Shown in pieces: positions 10,205-18,666 of a DNA stretch of 64,000 nt (position 1 is its first letter; every line of letters begins with the position of its first letter). Under the pieces are notes generated by a model. It was not told the origin of the DNA. It ran no database searches and worked only from the letters and a program-made list of their open reading frames with translations. Source of the stretch: Brevibacillus composti (GTDB lineage Bacteria > Bacillota > Bacilli > Brevibacillales > Brevibacillaceae); assembly GCF_016406105.1 (NCBI RefSeq), contig NZ_CP066308.1:3734001-3798000 (forward strand), given 5' to 3'. A program made the translations under genes and the position numbers.

Positions 10205-11047
10205 TTAACCTTCCCACGCCATGAGCCCGATCTCGGCGCGGATCAACTCCTCATACGCCGGCCCCGCTCCGCCGATCAGACGCGCATGGGCGGACGGATC
10301 TTCGAACTGGGCCAAGTAGCCAAAGCCCGGCCTCGTCGCCTGGTTGAGCAGGTGGGCGGTCCTCAGTGCACCCGGCCTGCGCCTGTCATTCAAGTGGCGA
10401 ATGATCCCTTCTGCATCATGGATTCCGACGCCATGCCCGTAATACAGCCCATTTCCGAGAAAGACCGCATTCTCCCCCTGCCATTCGGGCGTCTCCGGCA
10501 GATGGTCCGGATTGTCGAAATATAAAATGTCACCCGGCAAAAACGTCTGTGTCGGCGCGGTCGTGAGCTGCAAATCAGGGTCATACCGCCAATCGTAGAG
10601 CAGCAGATTCTGGAACATCCGGTCGAAATCAGAGCGGCGAATGGTCTGCATGACCGCGTGATAGAGGATGATCACCATCGCGGTCGCGCATTCCAGCGCG
10701 TAGGAGCGCCCATTGCGAAAAATATCTTCGATCGCGACGGAAGGCGGCACCTGCGGACGCAGCTGACATCCTCCAAAATCGGTGCGTTCCCAATAGGTCA
10801 GATGGCATCGCGTCTCTTCAAAGGTGGCAAAAGCGAGGCCGCTGCGGTAAAGCTGCTGCGCAGAGATGACAATCTGACCGCGCAGCCTCAGCTCAAACCG
10901 CAAAAAATCGGCCGCCGGATAATCGAACACTTCCGGTCCGCGGGCCATTCTTTGCAAAATTTCTTGCTGAACGTGGTTGACTTGCCATTCACGGGCCAAT
11001 GACGCCGGGTCGGCTGGCATTCCCGCGATCCTGATCATGCTGTTCAT
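10205..11047 (-). CDS. tgl: Protein-glutamine gamma-glutamyltransferase Tgl (spore coat)
   Basis: 280-residue transglutaminase that cross-links spore-coat proteins through Gln-Lys isopeptide bonds. The active-site region YALECATAMVII matches the B. subtilis enzyme, with catalytic Cys120 (Cys116 there) preceded by Glu119. ILYDW, the GDxLYF motif (here GDILYF) and GHGVGIHDAEG, with the catalytic-dyad His region, are also recognisable. It is about 35 residues longer than the B. subtilis protein, partly at the N-terminus. Presence of tgl is good evidence that the organism forms endospores. No sigma-K promoter was identified by eye. Confidence 0.93.
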   Translation of the reverse strand: MNSMIRIAGMPADPASLAREWQVNHVQQEILQRMARGPEVFDYPAADFLRFELRLRGQIVISAQQLYRSGLAFATFEETRCHLTYWERTDFGGCQLRPQVPPSVAIEDIFRNGRSYALECATAMVIILYHAVMQTIRRSDFDRMFQNLLLYDWRYDPDLQLTTAPTQTFLPGDILYFDNPDHLPETPEWQGENAVFLGNGLYYGHGVGIHDAEGIIRHLNDRRRPGALRTAHLLNQATRPGFGYLAQFEDPSAHARLIGGAGPAYEELIRAEIGLMAWEG

Positions 11048-11141
11048 CTCCCCTTCATCGAAGCATCCTTACACTTTATGCCTGCCCGGGGAGAATAGCA
11101 CTGCGATCGCATCGGCGCAGCCAGGGGACGAGAGGGAGCGT

Positions 11142-11837
11142 CTACATCAGCCACGATTGGACAGCCGGAAAAAACAGATACGCCCAGACGACCGTGATCA
11201 GCGCACCGGCGATGACGGCCAGCGTCGCACTGCCGCCCTCCAGATCGCCCTGTTCAAAGGCTTTGACCATTCCCAGCGCATGGGCGCCCATCCCGTACAT
11301 CAATCCGATCGCCAGCGGATGGCGAAGCCGCATCCTTTTGATGATGCGAGGCCCCAGGAAAACGCCCGCAAAGCTGGTCAGCATGACAAACGCCGCCGTC
11401 AGCTCGGGAGTTCCGCCCAGCGCGGACGACAAATTGACCGCCACCGGCATCGTGATGGACCGCGGGATCACACTGATGGCCGCCTCCGCCCCCAACCCGA
11501 GGAAAACGGTGCCGACGACACCGGCGAGAACGGCGGTCAACGAGCCGAGGGCCAGGCTCCCCACGATCAATCGCCAGTTGGCCGCCAGAATGGGCCAATT
11601 GCGGTAGAGCGGAATCGCAAAGGCGACGGTGACGACATCCAGCATGCCCGTCAGCGATGAGGTGGACGCCTTGTATGCATCAAAAGGCATCTGAAAAACC
11701 AGAGTGAGCAGCACGATGCCGAGCGGCGCCAGTATCGCCGGTGAACGAAGCAGACCCGGCTTTTTCGCATGGATGCGCTTGGCTGCCGCATACAAGGCCA
11801 CGGTAATCGCGAGACTAGAGATTTTCCACAGAATCAC
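11142..11837 (-). CDS. cidB: LrgB/CidB-family membrane protein
   Basis: 231-residue polytopic inner-membrane protein of the LrgB/CidB/YwbG family, the larger partner of the holin-like CidA. The family functions in murein hydrolase control, programmed lysis and, in B. subtilis, pyruvate-related transport. Six to seven hydrophobic helices are visible, with the conserved SVIPRSITMPVAVNLSSALGG segment at about 130-150. Its start overlaps cidA by 23 nt, so the pair is tightly coupled. The LysR gene upstream suggests control like CidR. Confidence 0.9.
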   Translation of the reverse strand: MILWKISSLAITVALYAAAKRIHAKKPGLLRSPAILAPLGIVLLTLVFQMPFDAYKASTSSLTGMLDVVTVAFAIPLYRNWPILAANWRLIVGSLALGSLTAVLAGVVGTVFLGLGAEAAISVIPRSITMPVAVNLSSALGGTPELTAAFVMLTSFAGVFLGPRIIKRMRLRHPLAIGLMYGMGAHALGMVKAFEQGDLEGGSATLAVIAGALITVVWAYLFFPAVQSWLM

Positions 11838-12207
11838 GCGGCTCTCTCACCCCGCTCCAGCGGTAGATCCGCTCCGCCAGGACACCGGTCGCGATCATGA
11901 CGAGCGCTGTCCCGCTGATGACGACCGCAAGTACCAGCAGTCCCTTAATGCCCAGCATCCACGGGTATTGCACGATTCCCGCGATCGAAGGGATAAAGAA
12001 CAGGATCATTTCGGAGAGCAAGAGAGCCGCTCCGCTCTCCACCCAGCTCAATCGGATCAAGCCGGATTGCAGGGCCGTAAACAACAGTCCCAAACCGATC
12101 AGGCTGCCAGGTATATGCAGCTGGAAGAGGGCGGCTGCCCCTTTTCCCAGCCAGGCAAATGCGAAGAGGATCACGATTTGCGACAAAGCCCTGAGCCATT
12201 TTTTCAA
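11815..12207 (-). CDS. cidA: CidA/LrgA holin-like protein
   Basis: About 130 residues with four hydrophobic helices and the family motif IPGSLIGLGLLF near residue 32. CidA-type proteins oligomerise in the membrane and work with CidB/LrgB. The start taken is TTG 12207, which has GGGGGTGG four nucleotides upstream; a GTG at 12216 is in frame but its upstream sequence is poor. The gene sits about 100 bp downstream of a LysR regulator, the same cidR-cidA-cidB order as in other Bacillales. Confidence 0.88.
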   Translation of the reverse strand: MKKWLRALSQIVILFAFAWLGKGAAALFQLHIPGSLIGLGLLFTALQSGLIRLSWVESGAALLLSEMILFFIPSIAGIVQYPWMLGIKGLLVLAVVISGTALVMIATGVLAERIYRWSGVREPRDSVENL

Positions 12208-12306
12208 AGAGACCACCCCCGGTGCCTGCTTTTTGTTAGCACCATTCTAAGCGGTCTCCCTCTCATTCGTACAATACATATCTGTCATCATTTCTATGCA
12301 AAAAAG

Positions 12307-13191
12307 CTATGGAACAACGTGATCCCGCACAAAGCCGATGAATGCCCGGGCTGCATGGGAGAGGTAGCGATCCTTGCGGCAGATCAGCGCGTAGGTCCAG
12401 TCAATCGGCGGCCAGGACAGCGGGACGATATGCAATTTTCCCCGGTGCAGACGCTCCGCCACCGAGCGGGGGACTAGCGAGATGCCCATCCGCGCCGCCA
12501 CCATTTCGCCGACAAAATCCCACAGCGAACTCATGTAGGCGACCTTCGGCTCAAAGCCCGCTTGCAGGCAGGCTTGGCGGACGACGTCATGCATGGCGTA
12601 CTCTTCTGTAAACAGGACGAACGACTCGTCTCTCAGGTCCGTGAGATTGACGCTTTCCCGGCCGAACAGCTCATGTCCGGGATAGACGATGGCGACCAGC
12701 TCCTCGGCGCGAAGCGGGATCGCTTCGAAGCGCTCCTCATTCACCGGGAGCACGGTCAAGCCGATATCGATATGGCCTTGCTCCACCTGTACCTCCAGCG
12801 GTTTGGCACTGTACTCCCGCATCTCCAGCTCGATCTGCGGGTACCGCTGTTTGAAGCGGGCGATGGCAGCCGGCAGCAAAAAGGCCCCCACTGTCGGGAG
12901 CAGGCCCAGACGGATGAAGCCCCGCTCCACCTGCAGCAACTCCTCGACGGAGCTGGTTAGATCGCCGACCAGCTGGAGGATGCGCTGGGCGTGTTCGTAG
13001 ACCAGGTGGCCGGCATCGGTCAATTCGATTTTGCGCTCGCTGCGGTCGAGGAGCACCACGCCCAGTTCCGTTTCCAGGCTTTTGATCATCTTGCTGATGG
13101 ACGGCTGAGAGACGTGCAGCACCTCGGCTGCACGGGTAAAACTGCGTTGCTTTGCCACTTCGGCAAAATATTGAAGCTGTCTGATATCCAT
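12307..13191 (-). CDS. LysR-family regulator (CidR-like)
   Basis: 294 residues: an N-terminal winged HTH (about 1-60, FAEVAKQRSFTRAAEVLHVSQP) and a two-lobed periplasmic-binding-type effector domain (about 90-290). It lies immediately upstream of cidAB on the same strand, so the best guess is that it activates them in response to acetate, pyruvate or another weak acid, as CidR does. GGAGAG precedes the ATG. It begins 13 nt after the dsrE-like gene ends, so the two are probably cotranscribed. Confidence 0.88.
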   Translation of the reverse strand: MDIRQLQYFAEVAKQRSFTRAAEVLHVSQPSISKMIKSLETELGVVLLDRSERKIELTDAGHLVYEHAQRILQLVGDLTSSVEELLQVERGFIRLGLLPTVGAFLLPAAIARFKQRYPQIELEMREYSAKPLEVQVEQGHIDIGLTVLPVNEERFEAIPLRAEELVAIVYPGHELFGRESVNLTDLRDESFVLFTEEYAMHDVVRQACLQAGFEPKVAYMSSLWDFVGEMVAARMGISLVPRSVAERLHRGKLHIVPLSWPPIDWTYALICRKDRYLSHAARAFIGFVRDHVVP

Positions 13192-13204
13192 AAGTGCTCT
13201 CCGA

Positions 13205-13543
13205 TCAGGAGATGGTGAATACTTCGTGCTGACCGGCCAGCTCCATAAAGTGATTCAATCCCGCAATTTTTCCCGCTTTCAGTTCATCGACCAGCCCGTA
13301 ATGCTCCACACAGGTTTTGCAACCAAAGACAGGAACCCCCTGTTCCTCCAGCTCCTTTAAGTGGAGATGAGAGAGCGAGTGATCGGTCAGCGTGTAGACG
13401 CCCCGATTCATGCAGAAAATGGCCACGGGCTTTTGCTCGGCCTGCTTCAGTTGGACGAGAAAATTCTCCAACACGGCCGCTCCCAGTTCCGGCTCTCCTT
13501 TTCCAAATTGGTCGGAAGCAATCAAAATTACTTTGTTTTTCAT
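13205..13543 (-). CDS. DsrE/YedF-like sulfur-relay family protein
   Basis: 112-residue single-domain cytoplasmic protein with the DsrE fold pattern: a beta-strand start KVILIASDQFGKGEPELG, the middle strand PVAIFCMNRGV, and a GCKTC pair near residue 78. It resembles the C-terminal half of YedF proteins, without their TusA half. DsrE-like proteins transfer persulfide or bind selenium-related partners, but no substrate can be assigned. ATG 13543 follows AAGGAGGAGCCGAA, which excludes the longer in-frame extension. First gene of a dsrE-lysR-cidA-cidB block. Confidence 0.78.
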   Translation of the reverse strand: MKNKVILIASDQFGKGEPELGAAVLENFLVQLKQAEQKPVAIFCMNRGVYTLTDHSLSHLHLKELEEQGVPVFGCKTCVEHYGLVDELKAGKIAGLNHFMELAGQHEVFTIS

Positions 13544-13624
13544 TTCGGCTCCTCCTTGCTTGCGATTCTCTTCCAGCTTACCACAAAAGCGGTTCTTTTT
13601 ATGCCGGACGGGGTGAGATCTTTC

Positions 13625-13654
13625 CAAAAAAAGCCACCCGGCGCATCGGGTGGC
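13625..13654 (-). terminator. Intrinsic terminator of metA
   Basis: 8-bp perfect stem GCCACCCG / CGGGTGGC with a 6-nt loop, followed by seven T on the minus strand, just after the metA stop. Confidence 0.88.
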
Positions 13655-13667
13655 GTTCTTTCTCTGT

Positions 13668-14585
13668 CTATTTGATTGCGTTCCAATCATAGGGCGTTTC
13701 CTGGTAGACGTAGTAGTTCAGCCAGTTGGAGAAAAGCAGGTTGGAATGCGCCCGCCATCTGACCACTGGCGGCTGGCTCGGGTCATCTCCCGGGAAGTAG
13801 TTTTTCGGCACCTGGATCTCCAGCCCTCTGCGGAGGTCCCGCTCATACTCTTCCTTGAGCGTGCAGGGGTCGTATTCGGAGTGGCCGGTGACGAAAATCT
13901 GCCGCCCATCCTTTGTCGCCACGATGTAGACGCCCGCTTCCTCCGATTCCGAGAGAATCTCCAGCTCCGGCACCTTTTCGATGTCCTCACGCCGGTTCTC
14001 CGTATGGCGGGAGTGCGGGATGTCGAACTCGTTGTCAAAACCGCGGAACAGCTTCACATTCTGCTTGTTCAGCGTGTGCTTGAACACGCCGAACAGCTTC
14101 TCGGGAAGCGGATGCTTGGGCACGCCAAAGTGATGGTACAGCCCCGCTTGCGCCCCCCAGCAGATGTGCAGAGTCGACGTGACATTGGTCAACTTCCAAT
14201 CCAGTATCTGCTGCAGCTCCGGCCAGTAGTTGACCTCCTCGAAGTCGATCTGCTCGACAGGGGCGCCGGTGATGATCATCCCGTCAAACTTCTCGTGCCG
14301 GATCTCCTCGAACGTCTTGTAAAAGGTGATCAGATGCTCTTCCGGCGTATTTTTGGAAGTATGGCTGCACGGGTACATCAGAACAGCCTCTACCTGCAGC
14401 GGGGTATTCCCGATCAGTCGGAGCAGCTGCGTCTCGGTCGTCTGCTTGACCGGCATCAAATTGAGGATCACGATGCGAAGCGGGCGGATGTCTTGGGTAA
14501 ACGCCCGGCTCTCCTTCATGACAAAAATATTTTCCTTCTCCAGTATCTCCGTTGCCGGCAATTCATCAGGCAGTTTAATCGGCAT
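13668..14585 (-). CDS. metA: Homoserine O-acetyltransferase (MetA type)
   Basis: 305-residue cytoplasmic enzyme of the homoserine transsuccinylase fold; it catalyses the first committed step of methionine synthesis. The nucleophile Cys142 lies in HICWGAQAG. Residue 111 is Glu ([11 protein letters not shown]), the residue known in B. cereus MetA to select acetyl-CoA rather than succinyl-CoA. The product is therefore probably O-acetylhomoserine. ATG 14585 follows GAAGGGGGAGAAACC. I could not see an S-box in the roughly 100 bp leader, so regulation is unclear. Confidence 0.95.
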   Translation of the reverse strand: MPIKLPDELPATEILEKENIFVMKESRAFTQDIRPLRIVILNLMPVKQTTETQLLRLIGNTPLQVEAVLMYPCSHTSKNTPEEHLITFYKTFEEIRHEKFDGMIITGAPVEQIDFEEVNYWPELQQILDWKLTNVTSTLHICWGAQAGLYHHFGVPKHPLPEKLFGVFKHTLNKQNVKLFRGFDNEFDIPHSRHTENRREDIEKVPELEILSESEEAGVYIVATKDGRQIFVTGHSEYDPCTLKEEYERDLRRGLEIQVPKNYFPGDDPSQPPVVRWRAHSNLLFSNWLNYYVYQETPYDWNAIK

Positions 14586-15025
14586 GGTTTCTCCCCCTTC
14601 CATCCTTTACAACGTTGTCGCAGTGAATAACCCGACAAATTCGACAAGTCTACTCTTCATTCCTGCATTTATTTTACCGGTTTCGAAATGTTCTGTCTCT
14701 ATTCTTGTATAAAAAAAACAGAAATGTCTATGATCCGGGCCGTAGGGAGAAGAATCATGTTTCCCTGGCTCAGCTCCGGTTTCCGCCCCGCGAGAATGGA
14801 AGCACAGTCCGCTACCCAGCAGCCCTCGGGGTTGCGCAAAAGCAGCGCTGCTCCGAGGTCATCCCAAGGGCCTCGCCCCTGTATCCCCCATGGCCGCTCG
14901 CCCCGGAGCGGACCGTGCACACTTCTCAGGGGGCGGAGCCTGGAGCCGAAGAGGGGGAGATGCTTCTTCTCGGCACGGCTCCGTTCCCATGTGTTTTTGT
15001 TATGAATGCTTTCTGCTAACCTGGC
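14586..15025. other. Gene-free interval between metA and pncB
   Basis: 440 bp. The metA-proximal 150 bp is AT-rich and presumably holds the metA promoter and leader; no riboswitch was recognised. The rest is filled by a copy of the long inverted-repeat element, right behind the pncB stop codon. No credible protein-coding gene lies here. Confidence 0.75.
14737..14994 (+). repeat. Long inverted-repeat element, copy A
   Basis: GC-rich element about 258 bp long. Its left end reads GAGAAGAATCATGTTTCCCT and continues through CAGCTCCGG, CCGCCCCGCG and GCACAGTCCGCT. The right end carries the same module inverted: GCGGACCGTGCAC, GGGGGCGGAGCC, GATGCTTCTTCTC. The arms can fold into one long imperfect hairpin. 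The same module flanks copies B and C near 34 kb. It lies directly downstream of pncB. No coding potential or transposase. Confidence 0.8.
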
Positions 15026-16477
15026 CTATGTTTTATCCAGATACCGCTGCATCAGACTGGCCCTGGTCTTCCAGACCTGCTCACTGAGATGGACCCGGTA
15101 ATGCTCCGGATTATGCATGCGAAGATACTCCGGCCAAAACAGGCAAAGCTGCTCGCGGTGATAGCGCCGGATCTCCTCCAAATCGGGCAGGTCATAGACC
15201 CGTTTTCCCTCGGCAAATACCGGGACCAGCAGCGGCTCGGCCTCGTACTTGTCCAACTGCTTGCTGATGTAGGGATGATTGGGGTGAAACAGCTTGATGG
15301 CGGCCCGCTCCTGAATGTCCCGCTCATCCGGATAGCAGAGGTAGTCGGCGATGGCTTTCCCCGTCTGTTTGTCGATCAGGCGGTAGATGTCCTTGGCCCC
15401 GGGGATGGTCACCTTTTCCGGGTTGGCGGAGATTTTGATCGTCGGCACATACGCGCCGTCCTCCCCTTCCCTCGCCACCAGCTTGTACACGCCGCCGAGT
15501 GTCGGCTGATCGGCCGCCGTGATCAGCTGGGTCCCCACCCCCCAGGCATCGACGCGGGCTCCCTGCACCTTCAGGCTTAGAATCGTATGCTCGTCCAGAT
15601 CATTGGAGGCCACGATCTTCACCTCGGTCAGTCCTGCCTGATCCAGCATTTCGCGCGTCTTGATCGACAGGTAGGCGATGTCGCCGCTGTCCAGCCGGAC
15701 GGCTCTCAGGCTTTTTCCCTGCCGCTTCATCGCCAGCCCGATCTGAATCGCATGCGGCACGCCGCTCCCCAGCGTGTCATAAGTGTCTACGAGCAGGGTC
15801 ACTTGATCGGGCAGCGCGGTCGCATAGCGGCGAAAGGCTTCCTCTTCGCTTTCGTGGGACTGCACCCAAGAATGGGCATGGGTCCCCTCCGTCGGGATGC
15901 CAAACAGCTTTCCCGCCAGCATATTGGACGTGGAGTCAAACCCGGCCAGGTAGACGGCACGCGTCCCCCAGAGGGCTGCGTCTGCCTCCTGCGCGCGGCG
16001 GATGCCGAATTCCATCAGGGCGTCGCCTTTGGCCACCTGCCGGATGCGGGAAGCCTTGGTCGCGATGAGGGTCTGGTAGTTCAAAAAATTGAGCAGGGCG
16101 GTTTCGATCAGCTGCGCCTCAAAGATGCGGCTCTCCACGCGAACCAGCGGCTCGCCGGGAAAAACCAGCGACCCTTCGCGGACGGAGTAGAGCGAACCAG
16201 AGAAGCGAAACTGTCTCAGCTCCTCCAGAAAGCCGGGATCGTAGTTTTCCTCCTGTTCCCGCAAATAGGCGAGATCGCTTTCCTCAAAACGGAGATCCTC
16301 CACGTACTTGACGATTCGCTCCAGCCCGGCAAACACCGCGTAGCCATTGCCAAAGGGGAGCTTGCGAAAAAACGCCTCAAACACCGCCTTTCGGTTGTGC
16401 GTGCCATGCAACCAATGGGCGTACATCATATTGATTTGATACTTGTCTGTATGAAGAGCCAATCCTGGTGAAAGCAT
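15026..16477 (-). CDS. pncB: Nicotinate phosphoribosyltransferase
   Basis: 483-residue cytoplasmic enzyme that converts nicotinate and PRPP to nicotinate mononucleotide in NAD salvage. Recognisable family segments are [15 protein letters not shown] at the N-terminus, the catalytic-loop [23 protein letters not shown] near 200, and the phosphate-binding [15 protein letters not shown] 16477 follows AGGAGGCGAAGCACC, so the longer in-frame extension is rejected. It ends against repeat copy A with no ordinary terminator in between, so the hairpin-forming repeat may end transcription. Confidence 0.94.
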   Translation of the reverse strand: MLSPGLALHTDKYQINMMYAHWLHGTHNRKAVFEAFFRKLPFGNGYAVFAGLERIVKYVEDLRFEESDLAYLREQEENYDPGFLEELRQFRFSGSLYSVREGSLVFPGEPLVRVESRIFEAQLIETALLNFLNYQTLIATKASRIRQVAKGDALMEFGIRRAQEADAALWGTRAVYLAGFDSTSNMLAGKLFGIPTEGTHAHSWVQSHESEEEAFRRYATALPDQVTLLVDTYDTLGSGVPHAIQIGLAMKRQGKSLRAVRLDSGDIAYLSIKTREMLDQAGLTEVKIVASNDLDEHTILSLKVQGARVDAWGVGTQLITAADQPTLGGVYKLVAREGEDGAYVPTIKISANPEKVTIPGAKDIYRLIDKQTGKAIADYLCYPDERDIQERAAIKLFHPNHPYISKQLDKYEAEPLLVPVFAEGKRVYDLPDLEEIRRYHREQLCLFWPEYLRMHNPEHYRVHLSEQVWKTRASLMQRYLDKT

Positions 16478-16571
16478 GGTGCTTCGCCTCCTGTTAAAAT
16501 CGACCGCCTGTTGCGTTCTCATTGCGGCGCGGCTTGTTTCGTTCGCGCCCTATTGCGCTCCCGGTGCGGCG

Positions 16572-16695
16572 CACTCTGTTCCGGTCCCGACGGAACAGTT
16601 CTGTTCCGGTCCCGGCGACTCAGCTCTATTCCGCTCCTTACGGCACAGCTCTGTTCCGTTCCCGGCGGCACAGTCCGCTTTCGCCCTCTACCGGA
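16572..16695. repeat. Degenerate 25-bp tandem repeat (about five units)
   Basis: Five consecutive units of 24-25 bp, each beginning CA(C/G) and containing a variant of CTCTGTTCCGGTCCCGGCG. They span 16572-16595, 16596-16620, 16621-16645, 16646-16670 and the weaker 16671-16695. The last unit runs into the 3' end of the thioredoxin gene. No protein is encoded. Internal GGAAC/GTTCC words could form small hairpins. Confidence 0.75.
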
Positions 16696-17011
16696 GCGAC
16701 TCCGTCCACCCTTGGAGCTGCTTCTCCCACTGGGCGAATTGGATAAAGCGCGACTGCCGGTAGACTTCCCGGCCATCCGCGAACAGCAGCAGCGTCGGTG
16801 CGGCAAAGACGAGAAATTCGGCGGCGATCGCCGGCGAGGTCTCCATGGATACGAGACAGCCATTCACTTCGGGGTAGTGCGTCAGCAGTTGCTTCGTCTT
16901 GTCCAAAACGGCATCGCACACGCCGCACTGACTCGTCTTGATAAAAACGAGCACAAGCTCCTTGGAAGCGATCAACTCGTGCACATCGCTTGGATTTTCA
17001 TATTGTTTCAT
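16688..17011 (-). CDS. ytpP: Thioredoxin-family protein (YtpP-like)
   Basis: 107-residue single thioredoxin domain with a CGVC redox motif near residue 29 and the conserved cis-Pro in FAAPTLLLF. No signal peptide, so cytoplasmic. B. subtilis YtpP works as a thioredoxin-like reductant, including roles in bacillithiol chemistry; that role is a family inference. ATG 17011 follows AAAGGAAG. The pncB gene downstream on the same strand is separated by the 25-bp tandem repeat. Confidence 0.85.
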   Translation of the reverse strand: MKQYENPSDVHELIASKELVLVFIKTSQCGVCDAVLDKTKQLLTHYPEVNGCLVSMETSPAIAAEFLVFAAPTLLLFADGREVYRQSRFIQFAQWEKQLQGWTESLR

Positions 17012-17154
17012 GGATCCAACTTCCTTTTTCCAGGTCACTTATTTCTATCGTAACAGATTACCGCACCGCTGCGCGACCCGCCCGGCCTCTGGCTGACACT
17101 TTCCCGCCAAAGCTGATACGCCGCTATCCTGCGGTACATGCGAAAAATGATCCC

Positions 17155-17216
17155 TTGACAAAATAGATAACCATCGGTTACTTTATAACCAATGGTCAGT
17201 AACCATTGGTTATAAA
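17155..17216 (+). promoter_or_regulatory. Promoter and palindromic operator of the TetR gene
   Basis: TTGACA at 17155-17160 provides a -35. A 15-bp perfect inverted repeat (TTTATAACCAATGGT at 17182-17196 and its complement at 17202-17216) with a 5-bp centre follows, and a shorter related palindrome TAACCATCGGTTA lies at 17168-17180. The arms cover the -10 region and the start site. The arrangement is that of an autoregulated TetR operator with two binding sites. Confidence 0.8.
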
Positions 17217-17246
17217 TTGTTTCAGCAAAAGAAAGGGGTGCTTGCC

Positions 17247-17888
17247 ATGGCAAGAAAACAAGAGCAGCGCTCGGAAGAGACGAAACATTCCATTTTGCAG
17301 GCAGCCGGCCAGCTTTTTCGGGAGCGGGGCTACGATGCGGTCACGATGCGGGAGATCGCCAAAGCCGCCGGCTGCTCCCACACGACGATCTACATCTACT
17401 TTAAAGATAAGGAGGCGCTGCTTCACCAGCTCTCCATGGCCCCTCTGCAAGACCTGTTTGCCGAGATGCAGGCCTGCCTGCAGGATCCATCCCTGCCGGT
17501 CGACGAAAAACTTTTCTCCACCAGCTGGTCATTTCTGCGCTTTTGCCTGAAGAATCGAAGCATGTACGCTCTCTTTTTTATGACAAAGTCCTCCCGCGTG
17601 GACGAGAAGGAGCCCGCCATGGAGCTGCAAAAATTGCGCAATGAGATGTTTGGCCTGTTGAAAGAGGCCGTCATCGCTGCCCTCCCCGCCCCCCTGACGG
17701 AGGAGCAGGCCTGGGCCTTTGCACGCGTTTATTTCTTTACCCTGCATGGCATCATCGGGACCTACGCGGAGACAGAAGAGCCTTATGAACAGCTGATCGA
17801 GAGAGTCGGTCCTACCTTTGAGTTGGCTTTGCGCGTCTCGCTGGCCGGCTGCAAACAAATAGCACAAGAGGGAGATGGAAGCAAATGA
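17247..17888 (+). CDS. TetR/AcrR-family transcriptional repressor
   Basis: 213 residues. The N-terminal HTH (AVTMREIAKAAGCSHTTIYIYF, about 32-53) is typical of TetR; the rest is a helical ligand-binding domain with a TetR_C-like FLRFCLKNRSMYALFF segment. ATG 17247 follows GAAAGGGGTGCTTGCC. The striking palindrome just upstream is the likely operator, so it probably represses itself and the coupled hydrolase gene. The stop overlaps the next ATG (ATGA). Inducer unknown. Confidence 0.92.
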   Translation: MARKQEQRSEETKHSILQAAGQLFRERGYDAVTMREIAKAAGCSHTTIYIYFKDKEALLHQLSMAPLQDLFAEMQACLQDPSLPVDEKLFSTSWSFLRFCLKNRSMYALFFMTKSSRVDEKEPAMELQKLRNEMFGLLKEAVIAALPAPLTEEQAWAFARVYFFTLHGIIGTYAETEEPYEQLIERVGPTFELALRVSLAGCKQIAQEGDGSK

Positions 17889-18562
17889 AAGTGGAAAAAA
17901 TCTCGGAGCACATCTGGAGTATCCAATCGTGGATGCTGATTCCCGTGCGCATCTGGCTGGTGGCCGACGAGGAGGGGATTACCCTGGTCGATGCCGGCAT
18001 GCCGTTCATGGCAAAGGGGGCGGCCAAAACGATTGACAGCCTGGGGGCCGGCCCGCTTCGGCAAATCGTGCTCACACACGGACACTCCGATCACACGGGT
18101 TCGCTCCCATCGCTTCTGGAGCGCTACCCCGGCGTACCCGTCTACGCGCACGAGGCGGAAATTCCCTATATGGAGGGACAGACTCTCTATCCCCGCCGGA
18201 AAAAGCTGGAGCAAAATGTGGCACCCGGTCTCGCGAAGCCGCTTTTGCAAGACGAACACGGAAAGCTGGCAAAGGTGGCCAGCCTTACGCCCTATTTTAC
18301 TCCCGGTCATTCGCCGGGGCATGTCGTTTACTATCATGAAGCGGATCAGGTCTTGCTGGCCGGCGATCTGTTTACTTCGAAGAGAGGGAACCTGCACAGG
18401 CCGATGCCGATGTTTACCGCTGACATGGAGGAAGCGGTTCGAAGCAGTCTCCTCTTGCGGGACATCCAGCCAAAACGGCTGGAAGTCTGCCACGGCGGGC
18501 CCGTGCTGAATCCGGCCGATCAGCTGGAGGCGTATCTGCAGAAATTCGCAGCCAAACGTTGA
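17885..18562 (+). CDS. Metallo-beta-lactamase-fold hydrolase
   Basis: 225-residue soluble hydrolase. The metal-binding motif HGHSDH (65-70) is followed by further ligands in TPGHSPGHVVYY, AGDLF and the late CHGGP. This is the complete set for a binuclear zinc/iron site. Family members include glyoxalase II-like thioesterases, lactonases and phosphodiesterases; nothing here picks one. Translational coupling to the TetR gene and shared operator control suggest that the substrate or product is the TetR ligand. Confidence 0.9.
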   Translation: MKVEKISEHIWSIQSWMLIPVRIWLVADEEGITLVDAGMPFMAKGAAKTIDSLGAGPLRQIVLTHGHSDHTGSLPSLLERYPGVPVYAHEAEIPYMEGQTLYPRRKKLEQNVAPGLAKPLLQDEHGKLAKVASLTPYFTPGHSPGHVVYYHEADQVLLAGDLFTSKRGNLHRPMPMFTADMEEAVRSSLLLRDIQPKRLEVCHGGPVLNPADQLEAYLQKFAAKR

Positions 18563-18666
18563 GAAGAGAGGCGTTTGCTCATCTGTGACAGACGTCCGTA
18601 CACTTTAAATATGAGGCGGTGTGGCACTTGGCAGCATCTGGCTTCGCTTCGCCCTTCGCGGCTGCC

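Noticed and set aside
14586-14736. S-box (SAM) riboswitch before metA
   Set aside because: The leader is short and I could not find the conserved S-box core or a terminator/antiterminator pair.
16572-16695. CRISPR array
   Set aside because: Units are contiguous and degenerate, with no spacers and no cas genes nearby.
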